The translations under genes were made by a program, and so were the position numbers. This document shows, piece after piece, positions 16,059 through 24,670 of a stretch of DNA of 64,000 bases. The notes below the pieces were generated by a model, which worked only from the letters and a program-made list of their open reading frames with translations, did no database searches and was not told the DNA's origin. Source of the DNA: Streptomyces shenzhenensis (GTDB taxonomy: Bacteria; Actinomycetota; Actinomycetes; Streptomycetales; Streptomycetaceae); contig NZ_JAJONF010000010.1 in NCBI RefSeq assembly GCF_021462265.1, positions 171,016-235,015 on the forward strand, written 5' to 3'. The first letter of the stretch is position 1; each line of letters begins with the position of its first letter.

Positions 16059-18188
16059 TCACTGGTGTTGCGCTCGGCCGACGTCGTACACACCGGGCAC
16101 GTTGCGCATCGCGCGCATCAGGGCGGGCAGGTGGGCCGCGTCGGGAAGCTCCACGGTGTACGTGTGCCGCACGCGCTGCTGGCTGGGGGGTTCCACGGTC
16201 GCCGAGACGATCTCGGCGCCCTCCTGGGCCATCGCCTCGGTGAGGTCGGCGAGCAGATGCGGGCGGCCGAACGATTCAGCGACCAGGGTGACCCGGCAGG
16301 CCGTGCTGTCGCCCCAGCTCACGGTCACCTCGGGGCGCCCGGTGCTCTTCATGTGGAGTACCGAGGCGCACTCGACGCGATGCACGGTGACCACTCCCCC
16401 GCGGACGGCGAAACCGGTGACCTCGTCGGGCGGGACCGGGGTGCAGCAGCCGGCGAGCCGTACGGTCGCCCCTGGGCGGTCCACGACCAGGGCGTTGGCG
16501 GTCCGGGGGGCGGCGCTGGGGACCGCGGGGTCGGGGACGGGCCGGCTGGGGGCGGGCGCCGGCGGCTCCTCGGTGCTGTCCGGGTGGGTGGCGAGCCAGC
16601 GCTGGATGGCGATCCGGGCCGCCGGGGTGTGGGCGTGCTCCAGCCACTCCCGTGAGGGCTCGGAGGCCGGGTCCTGCCCCATCAGGAGCTGGACGGTGTC
16701 GCCGTCCACGAGGACCGTGCTGAGGGTCGCGAGGCGGCCGTTGACGCGGGCACCGATACAGGCGTGGGCGTCCTCGCCGTACTGGGCGTACGCGGCGTCC
16801 ACGCAGGTTGCGCCCTCGGGGAGGCCGAGGGTGCCGCCGTCGGGGCGGAAGACGGTGATCTCGCGGTCCTGGGCGAGGTCCTCGCGCAGGGTGGACCAGA
16901 AGGTGTCGGTGTCCGGGGCGGCCTTCTGCCAGTCGAGGAGACGGGAGAGCCAGCCGGGGCGGGTGGGGTCGGCGCGCTCGCCGTCGGCCGGGGAGTCGGA
17001 GGCGTCCGCCGCGGGAGCGTCGGCGGCCGGGGCGTAGGGGTTGCCGAGGGCGACCACGCCGGCCTCGGCGGTCTTGTGCATCTGGTGGGTGCGGATGAGG
17101 ACTTCGGCGACCTGTCCGTCGGCGCGGGCGACCGCCGTGTGGAGCGACTGGTAGAGGTTGAACTTCGGTACGGCGATGAAGTCCTTGAACTCCGAGACCA
17201 CCGGGGTCATACAGGTGTGCAGTTCTCCGAGGACGGCGTAACAGTCCGCGTCCTCGTTGACCAGGACGAGGATCCGGCCGAAGTCGGCGCCGCGCAGTTC
17301 GCCGCGCTTGCGGCTGACGCGGTGCACGGAGACGAAGTGGCGGGGCCGGATCAGGACTTCGGCCGGGATGTCGGCCTCGCGCAGCACACCGCGGACCTCG
17401 TCGGCGATCTCGGCGAGCGGGTCGCCGGTGCGGGCCGCGTTCTCGGCGATCAGCTCCCGGGTGTGCTCGTACTCCTCGGGGTGCAGGATGGCGAAGACCA
17501 GGTCCTCCAGCTCGGTCTTCAGCGCCTGCACGCCCAGCCGCTCGGCGAGCGGGATGAGGACGTCACGGGTGACCTTGGCGATGCGGGCCTGTTTCTCGGG
17601 GCGCATCACGCCGAGGGTGCGCATGTTGTGCAGACGATCGGCGAGCTTGATCGACATCACCCGGACGTCGCTGCCGGTGGCGACGAGCATCTTGCGGAAG
17701 GTCTCGGGTTCGGCGGCGGCCCCGTAGTCGACCTTCTCGAGTTTCGTCACCCCGTCGACCAGATAACGGACCTCCTCGCCGAACTGTTCCCTGACCTGGT
17801 CGAGCGTCACATCGGTGTCCTCGACGGTGTCGTGGAGCAGAGACGCCGTCAGGGTCGTGGTCTCGGCGCCGAGTTCGGCGAGGATGAGGGTGACCGCGAG
17901 AGGGTGGGTGATGTACGGCTCGCCGCTCTTGCGCATCTGGCCGCGGTGCGAGGACTCGGCCAGCACGTAGGCCCGGCGCAGGGGTTCGAGATCGGCGTCG
18001 GGGTAGTGGGCGCGGTGCGCCTCGACGACGTGGCCGATGGCATCGGGGAGTTTGCCGCGAGCGGCGTTGCCGAGCAGCGCGGCCCGGCCGAGCCGGCGCA
18101 GGTCGATCCGGGGGCGGGCCTTCCTGCGGACCGCCGCCGCGGGCGCTACGGGACCGGACGTCACAGGGTTCGTGGCCTCCGCACTCAT
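16059..18188 (-). CDS. rshA: RelA/SpoT-homologue (p)ppGpp synthetase/hydrolase RshA
   Basis: The 709-residue product is the second long Rsh of streptomycetes (RshA), distinct from RelA near apt-secF. The HD hydrolase domain has SLLHDTVEDT (His119-Asp120). The synthetase domain keeps RPRHFVSVHR, YQSLHT and EVLIRT but is compact, lacking the usual IFDLxAIRV segment, which here reads ADFGRILVLV. A TGS domain (ITVFRPDGG), a CCTPVPPDEVTGF zinc-finger/RIS segment and a C-terminal ACT domain follow. ATG at 18188 is chosen because GGAGG precedes it by 5 nt; a GTG two codons upstream would overlap that site. It likely adjusts (p)ppGpp in stress. Confidence 0.9.
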   Translation of the reverse strand: MSAEATNPVTSGPVAPAAAVRRKARPRIDLRRLGRAALLGNAARGKLPDAIGHVVEAHRAHYPDADLEPLRRAYVLAESSHRGQMRKSGEPYITHPLAVTLILAELGAETTTLTASLLHDTVEDTDVTLDQVREQFGEEVRYLVDGVTKLEKVDYGAAAEPETFRKMLVATGSDVRVMSIKLADRLHNMRTLGVMRPEKQARIAKVTRDVLIPLAERLGVQALKTELEDLVFAILHPEEYEHTRELIAENAARTGDPLAEIADEVRGVLREADIPAEVLIRPRHFVSVHRVSRKRGELRGADFGRILVLVNEDADCYAVLGELHTCMTPVVSEFKDFIAVPKFNLYQSLHTAVARADGQVAEVLIRTHQMHKTAEAGVVALGNPYAPAADAPAADASDSPADGERADPTRPGWLSRLLDWQKAAPDTDTFWSTLREDLAQDREITVFRPDGGTLGLPEGATCVDAAYAQYGEDAHACIGARVNGRLATLSTVLVDGDTVQLLMGQDPASEPSREWLEHAHTPAARIAIQRWLATHPDSTEEPPAPAPSRPVPDPAVPSAAPRTANALVVDRPGATVRLAGCCTPVPPDEVTGFAVRGGVVTVHRVECASVLHMKSTGRPEVTVSWGDSTACRVTLVAESFGRPHLLADLTEAMAQEGAEIVSATVEPPSQQRVRHTYTVELPDAAHLPALMRAMRNVPGVYDVGRAQHQ

Positions 18189-18481
18189 GGGCACCTCCGG
18201 CTCGTGACCGGCGGACGGGGCCCCAGGGCATACGCGGCTCAGGGATTGGCGACGTTCCCCCGTCCGTGCCGGTGCTTGATGCTACCGAGCCGATCGCCCC
18301 CGATTGACCGGCTCCCGCCGAGCGTGAAACGGATCACCCCATCGAGCGACGATTTCGAGGTTTACGATTTTGCGCCACCTGTTCGCGGGGTGGCCGATGT
18401 TTCTCGCCGTCAGGGGCAACGCGGGCCGTTGATCTGGATGTTGAATGGCCGTCTGGAGCACGGTTTCCGATGCGCGGTCAG

Positions 18482-19345
18482 CTAACGGGTGACGTCTTCC
18501 AGCCACTCGGCGTCGATCTCGCCCTCGGCGACGATCACGGCGGGGCCGGTCATCTCGATCTCGCCGTCGGGCCGCTCGGTGATGACGAGCCGTCCGCCGG
18601 GCACGTCCACGGTGTACGTCGCCGGGGCGCCGGTGACCGAGGGGTCGGCTCCGTCGCGGCGGGCGGCGGCCACGGCGACCGCGCAGGCGCCGGTGCCGCA
18701 GGAGCGGGTCTCGCCGGCGCCGCGCTCGTGCACGCGCATCGCGACGTGGCGGGGGCCGCGGTCGACGACGAACTCGACGTTGACCCCTTCGGGGTAGGCC
18801 GACGGCGGACTGAAGGGGGGCGGGGTGCGGAGGTCACCGGCGTCGGCGAGGTCCTCGACGAAGGCAACGGCGTGCGGGTTGCCCATGTTCACGTTCCGCG
18901 CGGGCCAGCTGCGCTCGCCGACGCTCACGGTCACGTCGCCCTCGGGGAGGCGGGCGCTGCCCATGCCGACGGTGATGTCTCCGTTCTTGGCGATGTGCAC
19001 GGCCTTGACGCCGCCGCGGGTGGCGACGGCGAGGTCGCCCTCCGTGGTGTGGCCGGCGTGCTGGAGGTAGCGGGCGAAGACGCGGACGCCGTTGCCGCAC
19101 ATCTCGGCGATCGAGCCGTCGCCGTTGCGGTAGTCCATGAACCACTCGGCGTCGGCGGCCATCCCCTTGGCCTCCGGGTGCGCGGCAGACCGTACAACGT
19201 GCAGCACGCCGTCGGCGCCGAGGCCGGCGCGGCGGTCGCAGAGGGCGGCTACGGCGGCCGGGGTGAGGTCCAGGGCGTTGCCGGGGTCCGGGACGATCAC
19301 GAAGTCGTTCTGGGTGCCGTGGCCCTTGAGGAAGGGGATGCTCAT
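18482..19345 (-). CDS. dapF: Diaminopimelate epimerase
   Basis: The 287-residue enzyme converts LL- to meso-diaminopimelate for lysine and cell-wall synthesis. Streptomycetes place LL-DAP in their peptidoglycan, so this step mainly serves lysine. Both catalytic cysteines are visible: EMCGNGVR in the first half and SCGTGACA in the second. The start MSIPFLKGHGTQNDF is the conserved N terminus, so ATG at 19345 is preferred over an upstream in-frame codon. It is downstream of miaA and a small membrane-protein gene on the same strand; the 136-bp gap before the latter suggests separate control is possible. Confidence 0.95.
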   Translation of the reverse strand: MSIPFLKGHGTQNDFVIVPDPGNALDLTPAAVAALCDRRAGLGADGVLHVVRSAAHPEAKGMAADAEWFMDYRNGDGSIAEMCGNGVRVFARYLQHAGHTTEGDLAVATRGGVKAVHIAKNGDITVGMGSARLPEGDVTVSVGERSWPARNVNMGNPHAVAFVEDLADAGDLRTPPPFSPPSAYPEGVNVEFVVDRGPRHVAMRVHERGAGETRSCGTGACAVAVAAARRDGADPSVTGAPATYTVDVPGGRLVITERPDGEIEMTGPAVIVAEGEIDAEWLEDVTR

Positions 19346-19490
19346 TCTTCGAGGGTACGGGAGGGGAGCGCGTCGCATCTCAGCCGCGGGTCGCCGAGGG
19401 GCCTGTCGCGCATTTCCCCGCGTACCTTACGGGTCGCTCCACCCGGGGCGCTTTCAGCGAGCGCTACGGCAGCTCCGGCGAAGCCCTGCT

Positions 19491-19994
19491 TCAGCGCAGT
19501 CTCGCCACCCGCCACACGGCCAGCACGACCACGATCGCCACCAGGACCACGTAACCGATCACCACGCGCCAGTCGGCCCTGCGGCTCGACCCCCTGGCCG
19601 GCAGCCCCGGCCAGGTGTAGCCGACCCTGCGCGCCGCCATCATTCCCCAGCCGGCCGCGCAGGAGCAGATCAGCAGACCGAGCATCGCGATCACCGCGCC
19701 GCTGTCGCCGAAGTCGAAGGCCAGCGGGAAGGCGAACATCAGGGACCCGACCGCGGCCAGGCCGACGATGGGCGCCAGCTGCCACAGGCGCAGGCGGCGC
19801 TGCGGGCGGAGCTCGACCTCGACCTCGGGGCCGCTCGCGAACATCTCCTCCGGCTCGGGGCCGTCGGCGGTGACGCCGCCGCCCACCGTGTCGTCCGGAC
19901 CGTCGGAGCTCAGCCGGGCCTCGGCGTCTTCCCCGTCAACGGGCCCGACGGCGACATGCTCGGTGTCTGCGGTGTCGCGAGGGCCGGCCTCCAT
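19491..19994 (-). CDS. Small membrane protein with acidic N-terminal half
   Basis: I do not recognise this 167-residue protein as a named family, but it is a standard gene between miaA and dapF in streptomycetes. The first 75 residues are acidic and probably cytoplasmic (GPEPEEMFASGPEVEVE). Then come about three hydrophobic segments (LAPIVGLAAVGSLMFAFPLAF, GAVIAMLGLLICSCAAGWGMM and VVIGYVVLVAIVVVLAVW) and a basic tail RVARLR. Start is ATG at 19994; a GTG two codons upstream is an alternative, both behind GGGAGGG. Confidence 0.75.
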   Translation of the reverse strand: MEAGPRDTADTEHVAVGPVDGEDAEARLSSDGPDDTVGGGVTADGPEPEEMFASGPEVEVELRPQRRLRLWQLAPIVGLAAVGSLMFAFPLAFDFGDSGAVIAMLGLLICSCAAGWGMMAARRVGYTWPGLPARGSSRRADWRVVIGYVVLVAIVVVLAVWRVARLR

Positions 19995-20101
19995 CGCCAC
20001 GCGCCCTCCCAACCTAGGACTCCACTTACGATCGAAGCTCGATGATGGCACGGCACTGGAGGCCTCGATGACCGGTGGCGCATCCCGATGCCATGACGTG
20101 A

Positions 20102-21040
20102 TCAGGCTGTGACCGGTCGTTCGACCAACGCCAGGGCCAGCCGCGGAAGTTCTTCGCGGTCCGCCGCGGCCCCACTCAACCAGTGCACGCGGGGGTCGCG
20201 CCTGAACCACGAATCCTGGCGGCGCGCGAAGCGCTTGGTGGCACGGACCGTCTCGGCCCGCGCTTCCGCTTCCGTGCACTCGCCGGCGAGCGCCGCCAGG
20301 ACCTGCTGGTAGCCGAGCGCGCGCGACGCCGTGCGTCCCTCGCGCAGTCCGTGCGCCTCCAGTGCGCGCACCTCGGCCACGAGACCGGCCTCCCACATCC
20401 GGTCCACACGCAGCGCGATGCGCTCGTCAAGCTCGGGCCGGGCCACGTCGACACCGATCTGGACGGTGTCGTAGACCGAGTCGTGGCCGGGCAGATTCGC
20501 GGTGAAGGGGCGCCCGGTGATCTCGATCACCTCCAGCGCGCGGACGATACGGCGGCCGTTGCTGGGCAGGATCGCGCGGCCCGCCTCGGGGTCGGCGGCG
20601 GACAGCCGGGCGTGCAGAGCGCCGGAGCCGCGCAGGGCGAGCTCGTCCTCCAGGCGGGCCCGGACCTCGGGGTCGGTGCCGGGGAACTCCAGGTTGTCGA
20701 CGGCGCCGCGGACGTACAGCCCGCTGCCGCCGACCAGGATCGGCCAGCGGCCGGCGGCGAGCAGGGCGTCGATACGGGCGCGGGCGAGCCGCTGGTACTC
20801 GGCGACGGAGGCGGTGACGGTCACGTCCCAGATGTCGAGCAGGTGGTGCGGGACGCCGGCACGCTCCTCGGTCGTCAGCTTGGCGGTGCCGATGTCCATC
20901 CCCTGGTACAGCTGCATGGAGTCGGCGTTGACGACCTCCCCGCCGAGCCGTTGGGCCAGGAAGACACCGAGGTCGGACTTTCCGGCCGCGGTGGGGCCGA
21001 CGACGGCGATGACACGGGGGGCGGGGGGTGCGCTGCTCAC
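20102..21040 (-). CDS. miaA: tRNA dimethylallyltransferase MiaA
   Basis: The 312-residue enzyme adds dimethylallyl to A37 of tRNAs that read UNN codons. The P-loop GPTAAGKSD is at about 13-21, followed by NADSMQLYQGMDIGTAK, the family's tRNA/DMAPP-binding stretch, and GGSGLY. The start is the GTG at 21040, which gives the conserved start just before RVIAVVGPT; upstream in-frame codons lack homology. Its product is the substrate of MiaB, encoded 2 kb away on the same strand, giving the ms2i6A pathway locally. Leucine TTA codons, important in Streptomyces development, are read by a MiaA-modified tRNA. Confidence 0.95.
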   Translation of the reverse strand: MSSAPPAPRVIAVVGPTAAGKSDLGVFLAQRLGGEVVNADSMQLYQGMDIGTAKLTTEERAGVPHHLLDIWDVTVTASVAEYQRLARARIDALLAAGRWPILVGGSGLYVRGAVDNLEFPGTDPEVRARLEDELALRGSGALHARLSAADPEAGRAILPSNGRRIVRALEVIEITGRPFTANLPGHDSVYDTVQIGVDVARPELDERIALRVDRMWEAGLVAEVRALEAHGLREGRTASRALGYQQVLAALAGECTEAEARAETVRATKRFARRQDSWFRRDPRVHWLSGAAADREELPRLALALVERPVTA

Positions 21041-21220
21041 CGCACCAGTCTCGCAAACCCCGGAGGCGGGTCTCGAACGAGTTACGTGACGGAGCGTGTG
21101 CGGCTTCGTTGCCCGATGCGTGGTTCCCGCCGCCCGCGAGAGGCGGCGGCCGGTCCGACGCAATCGGACGCACCGGGATCACGCGGGATTTCGCTCGCAC
21201 GAGTAACGTATGGAGTTGAT

Positions 21221-21535
21221 ATGGGCGTTTTTGCACGGTTCCTTGGGAAGAAGCAGAAGACGTCGGAAGAGCCGACGACGTCGCAGGAGCCGGAGGCTAA
21301 GGCCGAGGCCGAGGCATCGGACGGCGCCGAGCCGGACGGGCCCGGACCGGACAACGCCACGGAGGAGACGGCCGAGGCGGTGGCGAAGGACTCGGGCGAG
21401 GGCGACGGCCGGAGCACGGACGCGAGGACGGAGCGGGAGCGCGCCGCGGTCGCCGCCGAGAGCACCGAGATCCCCAGGCAGCAGTCCGCCAAGGAGGCCG
21501 CCGACAACGAGGCCGGCGAGGGCGCCCGCACATAA
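21221..21535 (+). CDS. Small acidic hypothetical protein with basic N-terminal cap
   Basis: A 104-residue protein: a short conserved-looking head MGVFARFLGKKQK, then a low-complexity acidic tail rich in Glu, Ala, Asp and Thr that is probably disordered. GGAG lies 8 nt before the ATG. It reads divergently from miaA and is followed 36 bp later by the MT0933-like gene, with which it probably forms a two-gene operon. No function recognised. The coding bias and ribosome site support a real gene, common in streptomycetes next to the antitoxin-like gene. Confidence 0.7.
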   Translation: MGVFARFLGKKQKTSEEPTTSQEPEAKAEAEASDGAEPDGPGPDNATEETAEAVAKDSGEGDGRSTDARTERERAAVAAESTEIPRQQSAKEAADNEAGEGART

Positions 21536-21571
21536 CGGCCCGCGAGGGAAGCCATACCAGGGAAGGTAACC

Positions 21572-21856
21572 ATGGGTCTCTTGGACAATTTGAAGGCCAA
21601 GCTCGCCCCGGCCAAGGACAAGGCATCCCACCTCGCGCAGCAGCACGAGGACAAGATCGACAAGCTCCAGCACGGCATCGACAAGGCCGCGCGGGTGGTC
21701 GACGAGAAGACCAAGGGCAAGTACAGCGAGAAGATCCAGACCGGTACGGGCCGGGCCAAGGGCGCCATGGACCGGTTTGTGCACCCGGACGCCGTGGGCG
21801 GTACCACCGGCCACACCGCCCCGCCCCGGCCGGACGCGCCGCCGCCCGGTTCCTGA
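21572..21856 (+). CDS. MT0933-like antitoxin-family protein
   Basis: The 94-residue product is lysine-rich and helical (GLLDNLKAKLAPAKDKASHLAQQHEDKIDKLQHGIDKAA split over the first 40 residues), then has a proline-rich end. This matches the family named after Mycobacterium tuberculosis MT0933 (Rv0909), listed as a type II antitoxin paired with a START-fold toxin. No such toxin is adjacent here; the upstream gene encodes an unrelated acidic protein. AAGGTAACC precedes the ATG. Many streptomycete copies are orphans, so an antitoxin role is doubtful. Confidence 0.78.
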   Translation: MGLLDNLKAKLAPAKDKASHLAQQHEDKIDKLQHGIDKAARVVDEKTKGKYSEKIQTGTGRAKGAMDRFVHPDAVGGTTGHTAPPRPDAPPPGS

Positions 21857-21879
21857 GCCGGGCGGGACCCGGAGAAGAT

Positions 21880-21921
21880 CGGCGGACGGCCGAGAGTCAC
21901 CCGGCTCCCGGCCGTCCGCCG
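21880..21921. terminator. Bidirectional hairpin downstream of the MT0933-like gene
   Basis: A perfect 13-bp inverted repeat (21880-21892 with 21909-21921) encloses 16 nt, between the rightward antitoxin-like gene and the leftward extradiol-dioxygenase-like gene. Confidence 0.82.
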
Positions 21922-21963
21922 TTTCGGCAGGCGGTCAGGACCAGGGCGCGGGGCGGCCGGTGC

Positions 21964-22707
21964 TCAGGACCAGGCCGCCACCAGGTAGCAGACGCCGTAC
22001 GGGGCGTCGTCGTAGAGGAGGGCGCCGCCGAGGTCCGCGTCCTCGGCGGCGCCGGCCAGGACCTGCCAGGGAGCGCGGCCGGCGGCCTTGAGCTGGTACG
22101 CCAGGTCGGCGTCGAGGGCCTTGATCGCGGCGATGTCGGCCGCGCTGAGCGCCCGGGCGGCCTCGGCGTCGAAGGGGGCCGCCCGTTCGTCCAGGTAGCC
22201 CGGCGCCTTGAGGGTGCGGCAGGCACTGGCGTCGCCCATGACCAGCAGTGCCACCCGCGCGGCCCGGCCGGCGATCTCCCGGCCGGCCCGCACGCACCGC
22301 TCGGGCTCCAGCAGCTCGCCGACGCCGAGTCCCTCGACGGGGGCGTCGGCCCAGCCGGTGCGCTCCAGCAGCCAGGCGCCGACGGCGAGCGAGGGCGGCA
22401 GCTCCCGCTCATCGGCGGCGTCCCGCCCGCCGACAGCGTCTCCGCCACCGGCCGCGCCGCTGCCCAGCCGTACGTCGACCTCGGCCCCGAAACCCCTGAA
22501 CGTGCCCCGGCTGCCCTGCGGGAAGACCCCCCGCCCCGGCTGTTCCGCGGGCCCGACCACCACCAGGAGGTCGGGCCGGGCGGCGGCGAGCACCCCGAGC
22601 GCGTCGGCGCAGGCGGCACGCGCGGTGTCCAGTTCCGGCGCGGCTCCCGCGGCGACCTCGGGAACGAGAACGGGCGGGCAGGGGCAGACGGCGGCTGCGA
22701 CAAGCAT
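21964..22707 (-). CDS. Class III extradiol dioxygenase (LigB/MEMO-fold)-like protein
   Basis: The 247-residue product begins MLVAAAVCPCPPVLVPEVAAGAAPELD and contains LLVVVGPAEQPGR and VALLVMGDASACRT, the pattern of proteins listed as class III extradiol dioxygenase subunit B-like. The usual metal-binding His residues of LigB (HxGxP near the start) are absent; Cys-Pro-Cys-Pro-Pro occupies that place, so a ring-cleaving role is unlikely. The gene lies between miaA and miaB in streptomycetes, an arrangement that suggests an unidentified housekeeping role. Weak SD before ATG at 22707. Confidence 0.72.
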   Translation of the reverse strand: MLVAAAVCPCPPVLVPEVAAGAAPELDTARAACADALGVLAAARPDLLVVVGPAEQPGRGVFPQGSRGTFRGFGAEVDVRLGSGAAGGGDAVGGRDAADERELPPSLAVGAWLLERTGWADAPVEGLGVGELLEPERCVRAGREIAGRAARVALLVMGDASACRTLKAPGYLDERAAPFDAEAARALSAADIAAIKALDADLAYQLKAAGRAPWQVLAGAAEDADLGGALLYDDAPYGVCYLVAAWS

Positions 22708-22717
22708 GATCGGCAGC

Positions 22718-23008
22718 CTACTGCGGGTACGCCGACGCGGCGCCGGTGCTCCACGCGAGTTCCGCCAGCCGGTAGAACACACGGTGCGTGGACACCATGC
22801 CGGCGATGTGGACGTAGTACGCGTCCCCGTCTTCCATCCGGAACACCTCACGGCGCTGCTGGCGCAGGCCCGTGCGCGGACGGTGGCTGCACGCGACCTC
22901 GTAGAGGGTGGCCCGGGCCTGCTCCAGGGTGCTCTCGAAGCGGGTGACCTCCTCGACCCTGTAGTACTCCCCGTTCCCGAACTGCACCACAACCACCCAG
23001 CGCGCCAT
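22718..23008 (-). CDS. Conserved hypothetical protein, 96 residues
   Basis: A small soluble protein (MARWVVVVQFGNGEYYRVEE...) with no motif I can name. It has a beta-rich start and a HRVFYRLAELAW helix at the end. It lies 10 bp upstream of the extradiol-dioxygenase-like gene and 47 bp downstream of miaB, in one leftward run, so miaB and these two may be cotranscribed. Position next to miaB is typical of streptomycetes, supporting a real gene. Confidence 0.72.
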   Translation of the reverse strand: MARWVVVVQFGNGEYYRVEEVTRFESTLEQARATLYEVACSHRPRTGLRQQRREVFRMEDGDAYYVHIAGMVSTHRVFYRLAELAWSTGAASAYPQ

Positions 23009-23055
23009 GGTCCCGCCCCCCAGCTCGTGATCTCCGTGAGGAGTATGGCGCGCGC

Positions 23056-24582
23056 TCAGTGTGCCGCGCAGCCCCCGGTCGCCGCCGGCAGCGGCTCCGG
23101 CACGCCGATCTTCGGCAGCCCCAGCAGCACGCCCGCCGGCTTGGCCGCCTCGGCCGCGTTCCGCTTCTCCCAGGCGTCGCCGGCGCGGGTGCGCCGCACG
23201 CCGGTCACCGGGCCCTCGGCGAGGAGGTGGTGCGGGGCGGCGTAGGTGATCTCGACGGTGACGACGTCGCCGGGGCGGACCTCCTGGTCCGGCTTGGTGA
23301 AGTGGACGAGCCGGTTGTCGGGGGCGCGCCCGGACAGGCGGTGGGTGGCGCCGTCCTTGCGCCCCTCCCCCTCGGCGACCATCAGGTCGAGCGTGCGGCC
23401 GACCTGCTTCTTGTTCTCCTCCCAGGAGATCTCCTCCTGGAGGGCGACGAGACGCTCGTAACGCGCCTGGACGACCTCCTTGGGGATCTGGTTCTCCATG
23501 GTCGCCGCGGGAGTGCCGGGCCGCTTGGAGTACTGGAAGGTGAAGGCCTGCGTGAAACGGGCCTCGCGCACGACGTGCATCGTCTGCTCGAAGTCCGCCT
23601 CGGTCTCGCCGGGGAAGCCCACGATGATGTCGGTGGTGATCGCCGCGTGCGGGATCGCTGCCCGCACCTTCTCGATGATGCCGAGGTAGCGCTCCTGCCG
23701 GTACGAGCGGCGCATCGCCTTCAGGACCGTGTCCGAGCCGGACTGCAGCGGCATGTGCAGCTGCGGCATCACGTTCGGGGTCTCGGCCATGGCGGCGATC
23801 ACGTCGTCCGTGAAGTCACGGGGGTGCGGGGAGGTGAACCGGACCCGCTCCAGGCCCTCGATGTTCCCGCAGGCCCGCAGCAGCTTGCTGAAGGCCTCGC
23901 GGTCGCCGATGTCGGAGCCGTACGCGTTGACGTTCTGGCCGAGCAGCGTGATCTCGGAGACGCCCTCGGCGACCAGGGCCTCGATCTCGGCGAGGATGTC
24001 GCCGGTGCGGCGGTCCTTCTCCTTGCCGCGCAGGGCCGGGACGATGCAGAACGTGCAGGTGTTGTTGCAGCCGACGGAGATCGACACCCAGGCGGCGTAG
24101 GCGCTCTCGCGGCGCGTCGGCAGGGTCGAGGGGAACGCCTCCAGCGACTCGGCGATCTCGACCTGGGCCTCCTCCTGGACCCGGGCGCGCTCCAGGAGGA
24201 CCGGCAGCTTGCCGATGTTGTGCGTGCCGAAGACCACGTCGACCCAGGGGGCCTTCCGTACGATCGTGTCGCGGTCCTTCTGCGCCAGGCAGCCGCCGAC
24301 CGCGATCTGCATTCCGGGCCGGTCCGCCTTCTTCGGCGCGAGGCGGCCCAGGTTGCCGTAGAGCCGGTTGTCGGCGTTCTCCCGGACGGCGCAGGTGTTG
24401 AAGACCACGACATCGGCATCGCCGTCGGCCCCCTCGGGGGCGCGCACGTACCCGGCCTCCTCCAGCAGCCCGGACAATCGCTCGGAGTCGTGGACGTTCA
24501 TCTGGCACCCGTAGGTGCGCACTTCGTAGGTCCTGGGTTCCTGAACGTCCACCGCGGGGCTCCGGTCGCTGCTGCTGGTCAT
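23056..24582 (-). CDS. miaB: tRNA-2-methylthio-N6-dimethylallyladenosine synthase MiaB
   Basis: A 508-residue radical-SAM methylthiotransferase that converts i6A37 to ms2i6A37 in tRNA. The UPF0004 domain has its auxiliary-cluster cysteines at 26 (YGCQMN), 64 (NTCAVRENA) and 98 (GGCLAQ). The radical-SAM motif is C172-x3-C176-x2-C179 (GCNNTCTFC). A TRAM domain follows (VGRTLDLMVAEGEG... VEITYAAPHHL), and a short Ala-rich tail ends CAAH. ATG at 24582 gives MTSSSDRSP, as in other streptomycetes; an upstream in-frame extension crosses the hairpin at 24610-24652 and is rejected. Confidence 0.95.
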   Translation of the reverse strand: MTSSSDRSPAVDVQEPRTYEVRTYGCQMNVHDSERLSGLLEEAGYVRAPEGADGDADVVVFNTCAVRENADNRLYGNLGRLAPKKADRPGMQIAVGGCLAQKDRDTIVRKAPWVDVVFGTHNIGKLPVLLERARVQEEAQVEIAESLEAFPSTLPTRRESAYAAWVSISVGCNNTCTFCIVPALRGKEKDRRTGDILAEIEALVAEGVSEITLLGQNVNAYGSDIGDREAFSKLLRACGNIEGLERVRFTSPHPRDFTDDVIAAMAETPNVMPQLHMPLQSGSDTVLKAMRRSYRQERYLGIIEKVRAAIPHAAITTDIIVGFPGETEADFEQTMHVVREARFTQAFTFQYSKRPGTPAATMENQIPKEVVQARYERLVALQEEISWEENKKQVGRTLDLMVAEGEGRKDGATHRLSGRAPDNRLVHFTKPDQEVRPGDVVTVEITYAAPHHLLAEGPVTGVRRTRAGDAWEKRNAAEAAKPAGVLLGLPKIGVPEPLPAATGGCAAH

Positions 24583-24609
24583 GAGACAAGGGTAGGCGCT
24601 CCCCAAGGG

Positions 24610-24652
24610 GGTCCGGCCCGGCGCCCGCCCGGGTGCCGGGGCGGGCCGGACC
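24610..24652 (-). terminator. Hairpin between the PEP-mutase-family gene and miaB
   Basis: A 10-bp perfect stem (24610-24619 with 24643-24652), with further G-C pairing possible inside the loop, lies just past the upstream gene's stop codon. It would end that transcript before miaB. Confidence 0.65.
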
Positions 24653-24670
24653 ACCGGCCTGGCCGGTTAA

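Noticed and set aside
21897..22754. A longer alternative frame over the extradiol-dioxygenase-like gene
   Set aside because: Its translation is Ser/Pro/Arg-rich and lacks the conserved motifs found in the neighbouring frame.
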